Assembly: GCF_004341945.1 (NCBI RefSeq)
Contig: NZ_SMBP01000016.1
Span: 1-64,000, forward strand
Length of the DNA stretch: 64,000 nucleotides
Source of the DNA: Longicatena caecimuris
Lineage (GTDB): Bacteria > Bacillota_I > Bacilli_A > Erysipelotrichales > Erysipelotrichaceae
Direction: 5' to 3'
The translations under genes and the position numbers were made by a program. Shown here one piece after another: positions 59,815 to 64,000 of this stretch (position 1 is its first letter; each line of letters opens with the position of its first letter). The notes beneath the pieces were generated by a model. That model had not been told where the DNA came from, did not search any database, and was given only the letters and a program-made list of their open reading frames with translations.

Positions 59815-60851
59815 AAAAAATAAGGGCAGGAGTTATTGGAGCCAGCGGTTATGCCGGTGCTGAGCTGGTAAGATTGTTATGGATGCATCCAGAGGTTGAA
59901 TTAGCAGGAATTAATTCAAAGAGCTATTTGGGGCAAAAGATTGCAGATCTATATCCAAGTTTTTATCAGATCATCGACTTACCATTTGAAGAGGAAGATA
60001 GTGTCATTGCAAAAAGCGATGTTGTATTCGCTTCACTGCCACATGGGTTAAGTGAGCCATTGGCAAAGAAATGTGATGCGCTAGGGAAAGTCTTTATTGA
60101 TTTAGGTGCTGATTTCCGTCTAGATAATGAAGCTGACTATCAAGAATGGTATCATTTGCAGTATCAAGAACCACAGCTTCATAAAAAGGCGGTATATGGC
60201 TTACCGGAGCTTTTTAGAGAGGATATCAAAACAGCTTCCATCATAGGAAATCCAGGCTGCTATCCTACCAGCATCGCATTAGCGTTAGCACCGCTAATGA
60301 AATTGGATATCATCCATGAACAGCATTTGATCATAGACAGCAAGTCAGGTACGACAGGTTCAGGAAAGGGATTGAGTGACAGCACCCATTTTCCTCGCCT
60401 GAATGAATCCTTTGCACCGTATAAGATTGGTGCCCATCGTCATACTCCGGAAATTGAACAAACGCTGGGCAAACTTTGTGGGAAAGATGTTTCCATTAGC
60501 TTTACACCGCATTTGTTGCCAATCAATCGTGGTATCGTATCAACAATCTATGCAGATGCTACAGATGAAATACATGTAGAAGAGCTGTATGCGCAGTATG
60601 TAAAGTTTTATGCAAATGAGCCATTTGTACGCGTATTGCCATTAGGAAAAACAGCGGATTTAAAATATATGAAATATACGAATTATTGTGATGTGTCTTT
60701 GCATATGGATGAACGTAACCAGCGTATCATTCTCGTATCTGCAATCGACAATATGGTAAAAGGAGCTGGAGGACAAGCAATCCAAAACATGAACATCCGT
60801 TTTGGTTATCCAGAAACCATGGGATTAAGCATGGTACCGGCATCTTTTTAA
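59811..60851 (+). CDS. argC: N-acetyl-gamma-glutamyl-phosphate reductase
   Basis: The 346-residue ArgC has the NADP-binding GVIGASGYAGAELVRLL at the start, the catalytic Cys in IGNPGCYPTSIALAL (about 147-161) and the His in GAHRHTPEIEQ. It reduces acetylglutamyl phosphate to the semialdehyde. The start overlaps the argH stop as ATGA, indicating coupling. Confidence 0.97.
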   Translation: MKKIRAGVIGASGYAGAELVRLLWMHPEVELAGINSKSYLGQKIADLYPSFYQIIDLPFEEEDSVIAKSDVVFASLPHGLSEPLAKKCDALGKVFIDLGADFRLDNEADYQEWYHLQYQEPQLHKKAVYGLPELFREDIKTASIIGNPGCYPTSIALALAPLMKLDIIHEQHLIIDSKSGTTGSGKGLSDSTHFPRLNESFAPYKIGAHRHTPEIEQTLGKLCGKDVSISFTPHLLPINRGIVSTIYADATDEIHVEELYAQYVKFYANEPFVRVLPLGKTADLKYMKYTNYCDVSLHMDERNQRIILVSAIDNMVKGAGGQAIQNMNIRFGYPETMGLSMVPASF

Positions 60852-60876
60852 ACAAAGAAGGGAAGAAGGAAACGAT

Positions 60877-62094
60877 ATGGCAAAGTTATGTGAGAATGGG
60901 ATTTGTACGCCGAAAGGATTTCAGGCTAGCGGTATCCATTGTGGCATCCGTAAGAATCGAACCAAAAAGGATCTGGCACTGATTTACAGTGAAGTGCCAT
61001 GCAATGCAGCGGCAACTTATACATTAAATAAGGTAAAAGGAGCACCGATTGCTGTTACCAAACAACATTTACAAGATGGAAAGGCACAGGCCATCATTTG
61101 TAATTCCGGTAATGCCAATACCTGTAATGCCAATGGGGTAGAAATAGCGACACAGATGTGTGCTTTATGTGCAGATGCACTTCAGTTAGCTAGTGAGGAT
61201 ATCATTGTGGCAAGTACCGGTGTCATTGGAGAACCATTAAGCATAGATCCTTTTGCGACACATATGGAAGAGCTGGTGACAAAACTTTCGTATGAAGGAG
61301 GCAGTGATGCTTGTGAAGGCATCATGACGACGGATACATTTAAAAAAGAATTTGCTGTGAGTTTTCTGCTTGATGGCAAAGAATGTCATATCGGCGGCAT
61401 GGCAAAGGGAAGTGGCATGATTCATCCCAATATGGCAACGATGTTAGCGTTTTTGACAAGTGATGTGGCCATTTCTTCAGAAATGTTAGATGAAGTTGTG
61501 CATGAAGTCGTAAACGATACCTTTAATATGGTCAGCGTGGATGGAGATACTTCGACAAACGATATGCTGTGCATGCTGGCAAATGGATTGGCTGGAAATG
61601 AAGTTATTCAGGAAAAAGACGCTGCTTATGCTGTATTTAAAGATGCCCTTATGGATATTTGTACGGAAATTTCTCGTCATATTGCAAAGGATGGAGAAGG
61701 TGCAAGCAAATTGTTAACCTGTCAGGTTGTTCATGGAAATGATACGATGACAGCAAAAAAAGTTGCAAAATCCGTTATTACAAGTTCGTTATTCAAAGCT
61801 GCCATGTTTGGTAAAGATGCCAACTGGGGCAGAATCTTATGTGCGATTGGCTATTGCGATGCGCAATTTGATATTAACTGCATTGATGTCACCTTACAAA
61901 GTGCTTATGGCAGTATGCCGGTCTGTGTGAATGGTGCCGGCTGTGGTTTTGATGAAGAAAGGGCAGTGAAACTATTAAGTGAAGATGAAATCATTATTTT
62001 TATCGATATGAAACAAGGGGATGCAAAAGCAACTGCCTGGGGTTGTGATCTGACTTATGACTATGTCAAGATCAATGGCGATTATCGTACGTAA
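60877..62094 (+). CDS. argJ: Bifunctional ornithine acetyltransferase/N-acetylglutamate synthase
   Basis: The 405-residue ArgJ is a self-cleaving Ntn-type enzyme with the cleavage site in KGSGMIHPNMATMLAFLTSD: the Ala-Thr bond, after which Thr becomes the nucleophile of the beta subunit. It recycles the acetyl group from acetylornithine to glutamate, and many members also use acetyl-CoA. This explains the absence of argA and argE here and implies the cyclic pathway. GAAGGGAAGAAGG precedes the ATG. Confidence 0.96.
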   Translation: MAKLCENGICTPKGFQASGIHCGIRKNRTKKDLALIYSEVPCNAAATYTLNKVKGAPIAVTKQHLQDGKAQAIICNSGNANTCNANGVEIATQMCALCADALQLASEDIIVASTGVIGEPLSIDPFATHMEELVTKLSYEGGSDACEGIMTTDTFKKEFAVSFLLDGKECHIGGMAKGSGMIHPNMATMLAFLTSDVAISSEMLDEVVHEVVNDTFNMVSVDGDTSTNDMLCMLANGLAGNEVIQEKDAAYAVFKDALMDICTEISRHIAKDGEGASKLLTCQVVHGNDTMTAKKVAKSVITSSLFKAAMFGKDANWGRILCAIGYCDAQFDINCIDVTLQSAYGSMPVCVNGAGCGFDEERAVKLLSEDEIIIFIDMKQGDAKATAWGCDLTYDYVKINGDYRT

Positions 62095-62108
62095 GAGGAG
62101 TGAATGCG

Positions 62109-62981
62109 ATGGAAATCAAAGCAGTACAAAAGGCGACGATCTTATCACAAGCCTTGCCATATATTCAAAAATATAATGGAAAAATTGTCGTTATTAAATA
62201 TGGCGGCAATGCGATGAAAAATGAAACGCTTAAGCAAAATGTGATGAGTGATGTGGTGTTGCTGTCAGAAATCGGTATTAAGGTCGTTTTGGTACATGGT
62301 GGTGGACCTGAAATCAATTATATGCTGGATAAAACCGGGAAAGAAAGCCATTTTGTAAATGGTTTACGCTATACCGATGAGGAAACCATGGAAGTAGTAC
62401 AGATGGTGTTAGCAGGAAAAACCAACAAAGATCTAGTATCCTTAATCAACCAAAAAGGTGCACGAGCAGTTGGTATTAGCGGGATGGATGCGCATATCAT
62501 TGAAGCTGTACCTTATCAGGCAAAAGGTGCAGATTTAGGATATGTGGGAGCAATTTCTAAAGTGGATGGCTCTTTGATCTTGGATGTTTTAGATAAGGGC
62601 TATATTCCTGTTGTTGCCAGTGTTGGCTGTGATAAAGAGGGACATTCTTATAATATTAATGCAGATACAGCAGCAGCAAGCATTGCGGCTGCCTTACATG
62701 CAGAAAATATGATTCTTGTCAGTGATATTCCCGGGGTGTTAAAAGATCCAAATGATGAAGCATCGTTGATCTCTTGTATCTATTTGGATGATATTCCTTA
62801 TTTACAGCAAAGTGGTGTCATCAGCGGAGGAATGATCCCGAAAGTGGAATGCTGTGCAAATGCGCTCCATGGATCGGTAGCAAAAGCAGTTATTATTGAT
62901 GGCAGAGTACCTCATTCCATCTTGATTGAAATGTTTTCAAAAGATGGTGCTGGTACGATGTTTCAACGGAAGGAGGTTTGA
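62109..62981 (+). CDS. argB: Acetylglutamate kinase
   Basis: The protein has 290 residues from the ATG at 62109 (GAGGAG site), preferred over the GTG at 62100. Amino acid kinase fold with VVIKYGGNAMKN, VLVHGGGPEINYML, NINADTAAASIAAAL and GGMIPKVECCANAL. It phosphorylates N-acetylglutamate and is the usual feedback point for arginine. It shares one base with the argD start codon. Confidence 0.97.
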   Translation: MEIKAVQKATILSQALPYIQKYNGKIVVIKYGGNAMKNETLKQNVMSDVVLLSEIGIKVVLVHGGGPEINYMLDKTGKESHFVNGLRYTDEETMEVVQMVLAGKTNKDLVSLINQKGARAVGISGMDAHIIEAVPYQAKGADLGYVGAISKVDGSLILDVLDKGYIPVVASVGCDKEGHSYNINADTAAASIAAALHAENMILVSDIPGVLKDPNDEASLISCIYLDDIPYLQQSGVISGGMIPKVECCANALHGSVAKAVIIDGRVPHSILIEMFSKDGAGTMFQRKEV

Positions 62982-64000
62982 TGCAGATGGATATCAAAGA
63001 GCAGGATCAAATGTACATTGCGCATACGTATCATCGTTTTGATGCGGTACTGACAAAAGGCAGTCACTGCATTGCGATGGATGCAGATGGAAAATCCTAT
63101 TTAGATATGACGGCTGGCATAGGTGTTAATGCGTTAGGCTATGCAGATAAAGAATGGGCGAAAGCTGTGAGTGAACAAGCAAATACATTGCCACACGTTT
63201 CCAATTTATATTATTCACAACCAGATGGTGATGTTGCCAAGATGTTATGTGAGCGAACCGGCTTTAAAAAAGTAATGTTTGCCAATTCCGGTGCAGAGGC
63301 TAATGAAGGTGCCATTAAGCTAGCTCGAAAATATTCCTATGATCATTATGGAAAAGAACGTTATGAAATCATTACCTTAGTAAACTCTTTTCATGGTCGT
63401 ACGATCACTACGTTAGCGGCAACCGGACAAGCTGCCTTTCATCAATATTTTGATCCATTTACACCAGGTTTCCTTCATGTCCCAGTCAATGATGAAGCTG
63501 CTTTAAAACAAGCGCTGAGTAAGCATACTTGTGCGATCATGATTGAACTAATCCAAGGAGAAGGCGGTGTCTTGCCTTTAGCGAAAGCATATGTGCAGAC
63601 AATTGCTAAGCTATGTAAACAACAGGATATTTTGTTGATCGTAGATGAAGTACAAACCGGTGTGGGACGCTGTGGTACTTTATATGCATATGAACAATAT
63701 GACATACAGCCTGATATTGTCACAACGGCAAAAGGATTAGGCAATGGTCTTCCGATTGGTGGGGTTTTAATGAATGAAAAACTGCAAGATACCTTTCATC
63801 CGGGAGATCATGGTACAACTTTTGGGGGTAATCCTATTGCTTGTGCTGGGGCAAGAGTTGTCTTACAGCGTCTAGATGCTGACTTTTTGCAAGAGGTTAT
63901 GGATAAGGGCGAGTATTTAAAACAGCAATTAGTAAGTCTTCCCCATATCAAGGCAGTCAATGGTCTGGGGTTGATGCGCGGTGCGGTGTTAGATGAACAT
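62981..64000 (+). CDS. argD: Acetylornithine aminotransferase (3' end outside the window)
   Basis: The first 340 codons of a class III aminotransferase are present: YLDMTAGIGVNALGY, FANSGAEANEGAIKLARKY, NSFHGRTITTLAATGQ, the PLP-contacting VDEVQTGVGRCG and the Schiff-base Lys in TTAKGLGNGLPIGG. The frame is still open at 64000, and the family is about 390-400 residues, so about 50-60 are missing. It transaminates acetylglutamate semialdehyde to acetylornithine. The start overlaps the argB stop (TGATG); an ATG at 62987 is an alternative with better site spacing. Confidence 0.95.
   Translation, partial: MQMDIKEQDQMYIAHTYHRFDAVLTKGSHCIAMDADGKSYLDMTAGIGVNALGYADKEWAKAVSEQANTLPHVSNLYYSQPDGDVAKMLCERTGFKKVMFANSGAEANEGAIKLARKYSYDHYGKERYEIITLVNSFHGRTITTLAATGQAAFHQYFDPFTPGFLHVPVNDEAALKQALSKHTCAIMIELIQGEGGVLPLAKAYVQTIAKLCKQQDILLIVDEVQTGVGRCGTLYAYEQYDIQPDIVTTAKGLGNGLPIGGVLMNEKLQDTFHPGDHGTTFGGNPIACAGARVVLQRLDADFLQEVMDKGEYLKQQLVSLPHIKAVNGLGLMRGAVLDEH

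Noticed and set aside
1-64000. CRISPR arrays, tRNA and rRNA genes
   Set aside because: On reading through the window I found no regularly spaced repeats and no recognisable tRNA or rRNA sequence.

Overview
The window reads as a chromosomal segment of a low-GC, endospore-forming, anaerobic Firmicute. It carries SpoIIGA, sigma-E, sigma-G, a GerM-type protein and a YlmC-type protein. It also carries a complete crotonyl-CoA/butyryl-CoA branch, an oxygen-sensitive glycyl radical enzyme and T-box regulation. A gut Erysipelotrichia-type bacterium is my inference from this gene mix and style; no rRNA or tRNA gene is present to test it.

Layout. 1-4.4 kb: the 3' end of a group II intron, a protein resembling only the N-terminal part of TnpB, a membrane-anchored M15/VanY-like protein that has lost its zinc ligands, an unknown membrane protein and a GerM-domain protein. 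4.5-13.7 kb: a YfcE-type phosphoesterase, a CofE-like ligase, then spoIIGA-sigE and, after a 4-kb interruption, sigG-ylmC. The interruption is a self-contained operon for a divergent NanE-like epimerase, an unassigned glycyl radical enzyme and its activase. It has its own consensus promoter preceded by two back-to-back 10-bp tandem duplications. 13.7-24.8 kb: housekeeping genes (Bcp, HAD phosphatase, LacI regulator, LicA-like kinase, a radical SAM protein fused in frame to RdgB, TrmL, a CNNM/CorC-type protein, RidA with a Cys-rich tail, a ComK-family protein, RmuC). 24.9-38 kb: an asparagine synthetase lacking its glutaminase nucleophile region, YitT, a diguanylate cyclase, a decayed second group II intron tail, PAP2, hydrolase, LysR with a divergent CyuA-like cysteine desulfidase, a UPF0104 membrane protein and a pair of large uncharacterised proteins.

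38-46.4 kb is the butyrate block: thiolase (minus strand), diverging from bcd-etfB-etfA-hbd-crt, followed by a fused CoA-transferase. A perfect Rex-type operator (TTGTTAA-N4-TTAACAA) sits at the bcd promoter and a near-consensus copy at the thiolase promoter, so the whole route is probably controlled by NADH/NAD+. 46.4-46.7 kb is a gene-free stretch with three long helices and a strong terminator, a candidate structured RNA ahead of a threonine aldolase gene. 47.9-56.7 kb holds a PPP-type phosphatase, a decayed gene fragment, an RRNPP-type regulator with an MFS transporter and a methyltransferase, and small redox, membrane and ATP-grasp genes.

56.8-64 kb is the arginine operon argG-H-C-J-B-D (argD runs off the edge). 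It is headed by a T-box leader with a likely CGC (Arg) specifier. Between the T-box terminator and argG lies a 13-codon reading frame with five Arg codons, suggesting a second arginine-sensing layer.

The most unusual items are the epimerase/glycyl-radical operon inserted into the sporulation sigma locus, the T-box plus Arg-rich leader peptide, the structured RNA at 46.4 kb, the radical SAM-RdgB fusion and the M15 and AsnB proteins with lost catalytic residues.
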